From: Bolinopsis microptera
Lineage: Eukaryota; Ctenophora; Tentaculata; Lobata; Bolinopsidae
Direction: 5' to 3'
Assembly: GCF_026151205.1 (NCBI RefSeq)
Contig: NC_087078.1
Coordinates: 5,163,675 to 5,227,674 of the forward strand
DNA: 64,000 nt
Part shown: positions 21,390 through 32,200 of the stretch, piece after piece
How the letters are laid out: every line of letters starts with the position of its first letter
Position numbering within the stretch: position 1 is the first letter of the stretch
Translations under genes and position numbers: made by a program
Notes under the pieces: model-generated
Seen by the model: only the letters and a program-made list of their open reading frames with translations
What the model was told of the DNA's origin: nothing
Database searches by the model: none

Positions 21390-22813
21390 CTGTTCGTCTG
21401 GCCTCCTGAACAGGTGCTGTACTTGTTCCATCATAAGGCTCTTTTTGCAGTAGAACTTTCACAAGTATATTTTACTGGAAATATAGACAGGGACCGTATT
21501 ATAGTACAGCTGTTATTGCTGCATCATTAGGCTCTTTTTGCAGTAGAACTTTCACAAGTATATTTTATTGGAAATATAGACAGGGACCGTATTATAGTAC
21601 AGCTGTTATTGCTGCATCATAAGGCTCTTTTTGCAGTGGAACTTTCACAAGTATATTTTATTGGAAATATAGACAGGGACCGTATTATAGTACAGCTGTT
21701 ATTGCTGCATCATAAGGCTCTTTTTGCAGTGGAACTTTCACAAGTATATTTTATTGGAAATATAGACAGGGACCTTATTATAGTACAGCTGTTATTGCTG
21801 CATCATTCGGCTCTTTTTGCAGTGGAACTTTCACAAGTATATTTTATTGGAAATGTAGACAGGAACCGTATTATAGTACAGCTGTTATTGCTGCATCATT
21901 CGGCTCTTTTTGCAGTGGAACTTTCACAAGTATATTTTATTGGAAATATAGACAGGGACCGTATTATAGTACAGCTGTTATTGCTGCATCATTAGGCTCT
22001 TTTTGCAGTGGAACTTTCACAAGTATATTTTATTGGAAATATAGACAGGGACCGTATTATAGTACAGCTGTTATTGCTGCATCATTAGGCTCTTTTTGCA
22101 GTGGAACTTTCACAAGTATATTTTATTGGAAATATAGACAGGGACCGTATTATAGTACAGCTGTTATTGCTGCATCATTAGGCTCTTTTTGCAGTGGAAC
22201 TTTCACAAGTATATTTTATTGGAAATATAGACAGGGACCTTATTATAGTACAGCTGTTATTGCTGCATCATTAGGCTCTTTTTGCAGTGGAACTTTCACA
22301 AGTATATTTTATTGGAAATATAGACAGGGACCGTATTATAGTACAGCTGTTATTGCTGCATCATTAGGCTCTTTTTGCAGTGGAACTTTCACAAGTATAT
22401 TTTATTGGAAATATAGACAGGGACCTTATTATAGTACAGCTGTTATTGCTGCATCATTAGGCTCTTTTTGCAGTGGAACTTTCACAAGTATATTTTATTG
22501 GAAATATAGACAGGGACCGTATTATAGTACAGCTGTTATTGCTGCATCATTAGGCTCTTTTTGCAGTGGAACTTTCACAAGTATATTTTATTGGAAATAT
22601 AGACAGGGACCGTATTATAGTACAGCTGTTATTGCTGCATCATTAGGCTCTTTTTGCAGTGGAACTTTCACGAGTATATTTTATTGGAAATATAGACAGG
22701 GACCTTATTATAGTACAGCTGTTATTGCTGCATCATTAGGCTCTTTTTGCAGTGGAACTTTCACAAGTATATTTTATTGGAAATATAGACAGGGACCGTA
22801 TTATAGTACAGCT
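21340..22813 (+). repeat. Right 93-bp monomer array (about 15 copies)
   Basis: The leader overlaps the ORF2 3' end (shared with 15283 onward) and is followed by 93-bp monomers up to 22813. A run of four consecutive variants (ATAAGG with GGGACCT; TTCGG with TGTAGACAGGAACC; TTCGG; TTAGG) occurs in the same order as monomers 2-5 of the left array. This shows common descent of the arrays rather than independent expansion. The right array lacks the 92-bp variant. Confidence 0.95.
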
Positions 22814-23155
22814 TTTTATGATAGACATCTGCTATCTAAACCAATTAATATAATATAGTAAAGATTGTATTATTTTATATTTATTGTAGACTTGTTATTA
22901 TTCATTGGCGTTAGGCCAATTCTAATAGATGGTAGGCCAATAATTGGTCCTTACTGAAGGATTGCTTTGTCGAGATGATTCTGGATTTGTTTGTAGATGT
23001 TGTTCTATAAATCTTTATAATTGAGCTGCCTTACAGTTTTCTTTTACGAAGGTAATATTTTATCTTAAAGTGGTGGTACGATAATAATTACGAGGAATTT
23101 TAAAAAGTTTCGCTGTTTTAAAATCACAATCCCCACCACGTAGAGGGTATATAGA
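22814..23155. other. Interval between the LINE array and the GPCR gene
   Basis: AT-rich. The segment at about 23143-23150 (GGGTATAT) just before the ATG at 23156 could belong to the GPCR promoter or leader. No target-site duplication for the LINE could be identified by eye. Confidence 0.35.
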
Positions 23156-24848
23156 ATGGAGGGCGACTTCGCGCTGACCTCGCCAGTGGCCAGTACAGTG
23201 AATAACAGCTGCTTGAACGAGGTTAATCTGTGTCATTTTAGAGTTATCAACGTGAGTTTCAAGTGGATTTTAATCTTAATGAAAATTAATTAGGAGATTT
23301 TAGAATCTAATCAAGGATAAGTTGAGCGTGATAAACGTATGCGAATGTCGGAGCCCTTTTCAGTAAACAGACCTATTATGAGTATTTTGGCTATGAATAA
23401 ACTAGCGGTTTCCATTATAAATGGAAGTCCCAGCGAACAAAATCCTAATCTCTTCAGGGAGCGTTCCTTTTAGGAATCAGTGCAACAGGGTTCTTTCTCA
23501 CTGGAACAGTGATCTTCATGCTTTTGTTCCAGCACATCAAGCTTCCAGGAAATAAGGTAAATTACACCTAGGATGCCTGGTTTGTACGACCGTCACTCTT
23601 GACAGGATAGTTGTTTGAGCGCAATAATTTAAATCGTGGAGGGCTATATTATGGATCGTTGATAGAAAATTTCTCAGATATTCCAGTCTTGCTTAAATAT
23701 AATACGATTACAAATAGATTATTTACTCAGGAATAAAATCTCAAAAAAAATCAAACCTTTTTTGTAAGCGCAATGGCGAAATTTCAAATGTACATTGTAC
23801 AGGGAGTATATATACTGAACGTGGCGATGAATGATGTCATGATGGCGATTATTGGTTGTATCCGAGGCAGTGTTTACTTAAAGAACTACCTGATCGATCA
23901 AAACGGAGAGAGCAATATGTTCTGCCACGTCTACGCCATACTTTCTGAACCTTTCAAGTAAGTGAACCTTTCAAGTAACTTATATAATTTTGTGAGATAT
24001 CACTGAGGCCTGAGTGTAAGCTTATGGTTCAAACGAGAAAATAGAACAGTAACGTTTAATACAGTTTGAAATTTGTCAGGAATCTGTCCTAAAATTTGTA
24101 CAAGTTCTGACAATTAGCTAAATATAAACCCTCAGATCGAGTCTATCACTGGTCCTAATTCCCTTAACAATTGACCGGTTTATCGCGATCTTCTTTCCAA
24201 CCCGATACTCGAAATGGGTAACTTCTACCGTCACCTGGACTATGGTGCTCCTATCCTGGTGTCCGGGCGTAATTATCTGTTTCCTCGACCTTGGCAACTT
24301 CTTTACAGGAAATTTAGAGGTTTTTTCATACTTAACACTATTTTGTTTATATTTGAGTAGTGTAATTATCAGCCGCGTGGAATGCAACCATCAAACTCTA
24401 AACTGTTAATCAATATGCGCTTCTGTTCATGGTATTAAAAGGCATATTTATCCTCAGCTATACTACATGCCAACGGAACTGCGCTGTACCTTCAGCCTCA
24501 ACAGACGAATCATCAATCAACACACCCAAAATATTCCTAGCAGCCCCAACAGCCTTCATCGGGATCCTCTACTTGCTCATGCTGTACAAGATCATACGAA
24601 ACAATATCCCAGCAAGCAAAGTGTTCATCACCAGCACTGCTATAATCGCCACCTCGCTCGTCACTACTCTACCCGAACTAATCATTCATTTCGATAAGAA
24701 TTGGACTGGTAAAGTCTCCTATGAGGTGTTTCATGTTCTGCTGGTTACTATGTATTATATTAACCCGGTCTGTAATCCTATTATATACCTGTGTAGCAAT
24801 ACTCTAGCTCAAGATCAGGTTATTAAGAGGAACGCATCAGTGAAGTGA
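23156..24848 (+). CDS. Rhodopsin-class G protein-coupled receptor, five exons (one junction unresolved)
   Basis: Exons deduced from splice sites and phase: 23156-23251 (extracellular N-terminus with an NNS glycosylation site), 23458-23556 (TM1, GAFLLGISATGFFLTG), 23803-23957 (TM2 with LNVAMND and the start of TM3), 24136 to about 24330-24350 (end of TM3 with DRF in place of DRY, then TM4) and about 24442/24458-24848 (TM5 to TM7, ending with NPIIY). Exons 1-4 join in phase. The exon 4 donor is uncertain because no strong GT fits the exon 5 phase, so a sequencing error or an inactivating change is possible. The ligand is unknown. The tail after NPIIY is very short, about 22 residues. Confidence 0.7.
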
Positions 24849-25271
24849 TAGAGTCTCTGTTTGTTCATGTAACACTTGAGAGGTATTGGAATAATCTCAT
24901 TTGAATAGCTTATACCCATAGTCCTGGATAGTGCTGAATATCAGCAAGCAATTCATTTGGTATTTTGTGTGGTATCTGGGCTAATTGTCTGAGTCCCTAC
25001 TGAAGCATTGACACCAGACTACATGTCATCGGATCTAATTAGCAGGTTATAATGAGATCACGTGACATGCAGCGTAGTAATCATAACTTCATAACTTCAT
25101 AAGGGATCAAATGACACTCCTGGAAATTTGAGCCAGTGATACGAGACATGGGCGTCACATGCATGAAGAATGTAGGAATCAGCGGAATTGTTTAAATAGG
25201 GAAACTACCATCAGTTATCATTAATCATCTCCAGCCCAGCTCCACATCTCTAATCTACTTCTCTTTACATC
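24849..25271. other. GPCR 3' region and kinase 5' region
   Basis: No further coding sequence is seen. The right part presumably contains the promoter of the kinase gene at 25272, with an A/T-rich TTTAAATA near 25190 as a weak TATA candidate. Confidence 0.35.
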
Positions 25272-26099
25272 ATGACAGCCATAAAGACCCTGAAACAGTT
25301 CCGCAACAAGTTTAAAGTAACGAAACTCCTGGGAGAAGGAGGGTATGGCACAGTCTACCTTTGTGTTGAAATCTCTACCAGGGTCCTCCGAGCAGTTAAG
25401 AGGTTACCAAACGTGAAGGACACCTACACCTCGCTGTGCCCCCGGAGACAGAGACAAGTTCCTAACGAAATCCTGTTCCTAGAGTCCATCTCTCATCCTA
25501 GCATCGTTAAGCTGCTGGACGTGTATTTTGATGAAGATACCAACACTTGGTTCCTTGTTCAGGAGTATCATCCTGGATTTGAAGAACTGTTCTCGTACGT
25601 CAACAACAACGGCCCTATGACAACACGTGATAGCTCTAGCATTGTCAATCAGCTGATCCGAGTGGTTATGTATCTTCTCCACGACCGGATGATCGACCAT
25701 CGTGATATAAAGGATGAGAACATCCTGTATAACCCTAAAACCAAGCAGATAAAACTGATCGACTTCGGCTCTGCAGCAAAGCTTTCCTCAGAACCCTATA
25801 CATCGTTTAGGGGTACAGACGTCTACATTCCACCAGAGTACTACCTAAACCGAAAGTATTCAGCCCTTCCTGCAACTGTGTGGGCTATAGGGTGCATCAG
25901 CTTCATTCTACTTGAGGGAGAATGTCCTTTTGATAACCGAGAAGCAGTTAAGACTTTTACAAGTATGTCAGACTTCAAAGACCCAAAGTTTCTGAGACAG
26001 ACGAAGAGAGTGAACTTTATAGAACAGTGCCTGAACCCGAGCGCTGATAAGAGGATTGATTTGTCAGATATCTCAGCTCATCCTTGGTTGCAGATTTGA
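25272..26099 (+). CDS. PIM-like serine/threonine protein kinase (275 aa, intronless)
   Basis: A complete small kinase domain fills the whole protein, as in PIM kinases. Visible are the glycine loop GEGGYGTV (21-28), the ATP lysine K43, the catalytic loop HRDIKDEN (143-150), the metal-binding DFG (164-166) and the activation segment GTDVYIPPEY (181-190). The last differs from the usual APE/PPE only slightly. PIM kinases are constitutively active and promote growth and survival in animals; the role here is inferred from the family. The gene lacks introns, which may reflect retroposition. It ends about 140 bases from the convergent 3' end of the polybromo-like gene. Other CAMK-group kinases are the main alternative. 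Confidence 0.85.
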   Translation: MTAIKTLKQFRNKFKVTKLLGEGGYGTVYLCVEISTRVLRAVKRLPNVKDTYTSLCPRRQRQVPNEILFLESISHPSIVKLLDVYFDEDTNTWFLVQEYHPGFEELFSYVNNNGPMTTRDSSSIVNQLIRVVMYLLHDRMIDHRDIKDENILYNPKTKQIKLIDFGSAAKLSSEPYTSFRGTDVYIPPEYYLNRKYSALPATVWAIGCISFILLEGECPFDNREAVKTFTSMSDFKDPKFLRQTKRVNFIEQCLNPSADKRIDLSDISAHPWLQI

Positions 26100-26241
26100 G
26101 TAAATTATTATTGCAGTGTATTTTTAGAATTTCCATATTTGATGCTATTAATTTTATTTTATTAATTGATGAAATAGAGTCTAAATTAATTTGTTTTACA
26201 GTGCCAAACAAATTTACAATCCCAGTGAAACTGTCATTCAC

Positions 26242-29200
26242 TTAAAAACTAGAAAAACAGTCAACCCCAATTCCTAACATAAATTCAACTACACAAAGTA
26301 AACATCCAATTAAAAAACAATAAATAACAATTCCCCAAACTTACCATCAGAGCTGCTGAACATTTCAACTTGAACAGGTTTTAAGAAGGAAGGTTTAGTG
26401 GTTTTAAATATTCTCCTTGGTGTTTGGTAGATGTACCACTCGTTCTTCTCGAAGTTGGCCACTGATTCCTGAAAGATAATGTTTTCAGTATTCAAAAGGT
26501 TTTATGGTGTGTTTGGGTGATACAATAACTGAGTTAACATGTGAGAACTGTATTATTTGACCGAAAAGAAAAATTCAATGTTTGACTGATAAAAAGAATT
26601 GCCGAAACTCACTGTGAGATAGAGTTTAGATTCGCTGAGTTTACTGAACTTGTGGGTAGACTCGTCATACTTATTATCGCAGATATACACATCCTTCTCC
26701 AGGAAGCAGAGTGGATGTCTTGTTGTAAAGTCCTTGATGGACAAGATGTCACATCTCCCTTCCACACTAAACAAGGATAGTATATTGTTAGTTTATTCTC
26801 GAGATGGAGGGAGATTGTTTACTTGTACCAGTTATCTGGAGGTGTGCTCATCAGTAGAAACTGAGTGATCCAGGAGTGTAGGAAGAGGGGGGGGCAGGGG
26901 GGGGGGGGGGGGCGGCGACCACCCCCCATAAAATCTGGAAAAGTGGCCAACATTTTGGCCTATCTTGTAACATTGTTGGTTACTCTTCTATGCCGTGTTC
27001 AGTATTTTCAATACCAGCATTTTTCAATGAACCAGAAATTTGTTAATTTATATTGCATATTCTGATATTAAACGGGTAGCTGATTTTGATAAAATAACAT
27101 CGTGATCCGGCGTGATCAATTATTTTAATTAAGTACAACGGCTGCACCCCTGACTTTTTAACTTAACCTAAGAGAGGTATATATATTTAAAATTTTTTTG
27201 GTGTGTGAATTAAAGGTCTTCAAAACAAAACATATTACATGTCAGGATTCATCAGAAGTTCAGAAGCCTAGCGATTATAAAATTCAGATAACATTACTGA
27301 TTACTCTTTTATGCCGTGGGAGTAAATTAGCAGGACACAGTTTGCCCCTTGTAGTCCAAATTTACATTACCCCATTATAGCTAGAATTCATTCCTTAAAA
27401 CAAATTTTCCAAGAATTCTATTACTGAGAGACCTATTACTGAAAGCATATTTTTCAAAATTTGCATGACTTTTCTTTGACCCTTAATTAAATTGACACAA
27501 CAAAATCTTTCTGGATTTATCATTTCACATTGCTAGATTTCAATTCTGAAGGTAAATTTCCTGTAATTTGTTTCGAGAGAATGCAATATGCATCCCCTTT
27601 TCGAACTACACTTATTTCGCAAGAGCTGCTTGCAGGCCCTAATATGCATTTAAGATCGTATTATTTTAATCGTTCTTGAAACTGTGTTTGAAAATGATCT
27701 CTACTGCCAAATTGTTCAGCTAGGCCTTTTACACGTTTTGCTGTTTTTGAAATTCAGGCTGTGGCCAAAGCGCGTGCTAAATCTGAAAAACTCTAAGATT
27801 TTGGCCCCCTCATGAAGAAAATCATTCCTACACCCCTGGAGTGATCAAATGTTTGTGGTTGAAAATTGTAAACTGATTTTTTGGGCCAGAGATACAGTCG
27901 TTACGTGTCTGTACGTGTCTGAGAGCGAAAAAGTATCCTTTAAACCTTAAGGATGGTATTATAGTATAGTAGTAGTATAGGTAGTATAGTAGATGGTATT
28001 ATCATAGTAGGTGGACATATATATCCGTCACTTTTAGTTCACATACTTTATGCGGTGCATATTATATTGATTCCATGACTGGACTACAAGGTTATCTATT
28101 ATCTAATCCATTTTTTTAATTTCTACGTTATGATTTTAAAAAAAATGGTCACCAGACTTACTTAACTGCATGACCTGAAACATGAAAAATGCCTAAAGAT
28201 TATTGTGAGTATGAGTTCATAATGGTCACAGTTGCACTTATCAGTAGTTTTCTTGATACTTTGCAGTTTTTGAACGATAACGTTGACGTATCTTAGTTTC
28301 AAATGTCAACTTTCTCACGTATCGAATTAAAAGCCATCCAGATAAGGACAAAAAAGAGTACTCATGTGATATTCTGCTTGCCGTTAAAAGTCACGGTTAC
28401 TCAATTTTCCTACGTTTTCTACGAAAGTTTTGATACTTGGGAGTTTTTCCATTAGGTTGAGATTTGCCTTCGGAAACCAAGCATTACATTTTATTTTCCT
28501 CGTTTATAGGTCAATCGTTTTTTAAATCATGTTAATCTTTATATTATTATATAATCTAACATTTATGAACTATTTCAACCGTGCAATGTACAGTTTATCA
28601 ATAGAATAGGAACAACAATCTATTCTATTCTGTAGGTTTCCAAAACCAGCTAATAAAACCACATTCCAGAAAGATGAAACTCTTAGTATTCCTGTGTCTA
28701 GTTGGGGCTGTGCTGGGAAACCTTGCGTTTGAAGAATGGGCCAAAGAGCACAGTAAGGTGTACTCCTCGTACAGGGAGAGAATGTACCGTCAAGAGATCT
28801 GGGAATCCAACATGATCACCATCCTGTCACACAACGTACGACATGTCAAGGGAGAGACCACATACAACATGGCCATGAACGCATTCGGTGATATGACCTT
28901 CGAAGAGTTCCGCTCTCACAAGACCTGTTACGGAGGTAACCTCGGAAAAACCCCCAAGATCCACTACGGTGGTTCAACCTTCATGGCTCCCCTTAACTTC
29001 ACCGCCCCTGCTGCTGTGGACTTCAGGAAGCTGGGATATGTCAATGCCATCAAGGATCAGGGACAATGTGGCAGTTGCTGGGCTTTCTCCACCACTGGCT
29101 CTCTTGAGGGGCAACTTTTCAGGAAGAACGGAAAACTTGTGTCTCTCAGCGAACAACAGCTTGTAGACTGCTCTGGAAAGTTCGGAAATGACGGCTGTGA

Positions 29201-32200
29201 TGGAGGACTTATGGACTGGGCCTTCACCTACATCATGAGTGTAAAGGGTCTGGAAGCAGAGAAATCTTATGCCTACACTGCTGAGGATGGAGAATGCCAG
29301 TACAACGCCGCTAATGCAATTGGTGGCGCCACCGGTTTCATCGACATTCCTGAAGGAAGTGAAGATATGCTCACCATGGCTATCGCCGCCAACGGTCCCA
29401 TCTCTGTTGCCATCGACGCCAGCCACAGCTCATTCCAGTTCTACAACAAGGGAGTGTACGATGAGCCTAACTGCAGTAGTACCGAGCTGGATCACGGAGT
29501 ACTGGCTGTTGGGTACGGTACTGATAGTACCGGACAAGACTTCTACATCGTCAAGAACTCCTGGGGAACCAGCTGGGGTTTGGATGGGTACATCATGATG
29601 ACCAGGAACAAGAAGAACCAGTGCGGTATTGCAAGCTCTGCATCTTTCCCCATGGTTTAGATTGTAAATCAATGAACACTCCGAAAGTTTAAAAACTGTT
29701 TTAAGGGAGGATTTTGCCAATTATTAGTTTGAGATAAATTTTAAGATTTAATTTTTTGTATTTTTGTTTTGTATTGTAAACATTTTTAAAACTCACAATT
29801 AAATTGTAAATAACGCGTATCCTTTAACAAAATTCTACCAAATTTTAAGTTTAAATTCAAAGACGTAAAATTCATGCACATAAAGCAAACCCTTCTATTA
29901 TCATGATTATGGCATTGTTCTTTTGGCCGTGTGCACGATTTGACCACCTGATCCCACTTTCTCGAAAACTTACACTTAATGGCAGAAAAAAGCCAGAAAT
30001 AACTGGAAGATGGAAGGAACATACCTGTTGATATGGTTCATGTCCGCTATGCTACTCATCAGACACTCGTTAGGATAAAAGGCCTTCGTGTCGTAGAACT
30101 TTGTGTCAGAAGGTCTGATGAACCAAGGACCGTAAACCCACACATGATTACTCTTATCCTGAACAAGTTAACAATTTGAACCTAATTGATTAATGTGGGA
30201 ATGTTGGGTTATTGTGAAATAAACTTTTCTGCAGGGTTAAAGTTTAATGAAAGTTGAGTCAATACCTTGTGAATCTTATCGATTCTAGCAATGTAGGGGA
30301 GATCGTTTTCTGATTTAAGGTACACGAAGTCTCCCACTTTGAAGATGTCACCGTTATCCCTAACAAATTGGAGATAATATGTCTTGTGGTCGTTTGTTCC
30401 GTGTACTACTGTTTGTGTTGAATACCTGCGGAGATGTAGGGTTCAGACATATAAAATTCCGATCAAATAAATCAAATTAAAACTTAATCATACATAAGAT
30501 CGTCACAAATATTCATAAAAATATCCTAATAATTTTTCCATTGGTCCCCCGTCCCGATAAAAAAGTTCCCTCGAACCAGATTTGAACTGGTGACCTAAGG
30601 ATTACTAGGGTTGAAACCATTACAGTCCTCCGCTCTGCCAACTGAGCTACCAAGGGGATACAACGATTTGAGTTCACGATTAAAAATAAATTCATTGTCT
30701 GTGTTTGAACTTGTAAATCAGCTAGAGGTAGTGAATAAGTTGGCCGTAGTCATCTTGTCCCCTTCCCCGTTAATGTGCAATATGTTCCATGCATTAAAAT
30801 GTCTTTTTTTCTAAACACATGAGTCGAACTCGAATTGAAGGGAATTTTGTTGTAGTTCTTACATATTACCTGATACATCTAAAATAATAATGCGCCAAAT
30901 TATGTTATAAAATTCAAAATAATAATACCATACATACATCGATGATCGACTTACCTTGTATTTATATTGATAATACATTTGATAAAACCTATTAAATTAA
31001 TTTAATTCGCGCGCGAAAGAGCAAATCATTTGCTGTCATGTTGTTTCATCTTAAGGATGCTATTCGGAGTTCGCGCATGGCGCGAATATGGCGCGAATTC
31101 AGAGACTACTAAACAACAACGCATTGAGCAACACAGAGCTAACATGCCATAATTAGACACAATTATTTTATACTTTTTAACCAAATATTAATCCATTAAA
31201 CAAAACATCTGAAGGAAGTTCGAGAGTAAGGCAGTTTATAATATTATATCAAGCATTGGCTTATCGTCCGCCTAATGCATCCTTGTCAAGCTTTAAGGCA
31301 CTCCTCAGTTTTTTCTCCGTATGTATCAGTAGTATTAATGACGACAGCTACGATATCATGATGACTGGAGACTTTAACTTACCCTCAATTGACTGGCAGA
31401 CAAATTGTGTTCAATCTGGAGGCACGCAAGAAATTCAGCAGTCAGCACAGCATTTCTTAACTTTCATGTCTGATCATCTGCTGAGTCAGTACGTAATGTG
31501 TCCAACGAGAGGAAACAATGTTTTGGACCTGTTTATTACTAACAACAACCGAGTTGTTACAAATGTTGAATGCAAAACCACAACAATGTCAGACCATCAC
31601 GTGGTAGATGTTATGCTAGCATATAATCCACTTGAACAGGAGAAATCAGCAGTGCCGAAGTTTGATGAAAACTCGTACAGATGCCTTGATTTTCTCCAAG
31701 CAGACTTCAGCTCGCTCAGAGACGAGATAGAAGACACTAACTGGTCTCAACTTCGTTCTTCATGCTCTTTTGAAGACTTCCCAGCCTTGTTTACTGAGAC
31801 CCTCTTTCAGATATGCTCGTCTCATGTTCCCCGCAAGGCCAAACCTTCTGGGCGCCCAAAACATACCAATGCTTTGCGGCGTAAAAGGAACCGACTCCAG
31901 GCAAGGCTGAATGCCTTAGTCAACAATGGTGCACCTGACGATCACATCAGAAATGTTAGGAACAAGGTTGCACTCCTACAGTATGATATTCGATGTGCCC
32001 ATACCAAGAGACTTGATGAAAAGGAATCCAGGGCAGTAGAAAAGATCAAAACAAATCCCAAGTTCTTTTTCAGTTATGCTAAGTCTCTGTCGAAGATCAA
32101 ATCCAGTATTAACATGCTCTTTGATAGCAACCAGGAGATAACCACAGACCCCAAGAAAATGGCCGATCTGCTGCAGGAACAGTTCAGCTCTGTGTTTAGC

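Larger units (their letters stand above)
15283..22813 (+). mobile_element. CR1-like LINE flanked by two arrays of the same 93-bp monomer
   Basis: The unit comprises a left block (15283-17284), ORF1 (17305-18666), ORF2 (18663-21389) and a right block (21340-22813). Both blocks start with the same leader of about 75-80 bp (GCTCTATTTTGAAATC onward) and continue as head-to-tail 93-bp monomers. In the right copy this leader overlaps the last codons of ORF2. The ORFs are of non-LTR type (PHD-containing ORF1; apurinic-type endonuclease plus reverse transcriptase), so direct repeats at both ends are not expected. The simplest reading is that the array is the LINE 3' tail and the left block is the end of an older, severely 5'-truncated copy in head-to-tail order. 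In that case the left array would serve as the 5' region of the complete copy. Confidence 0.8.

Noticed and set aside
26865-27065. Gly/Pro-rich short frame at the G-run
   Set aside because: Lies entirely in the hAT-like MITE and is produced by the homopolymer tract.
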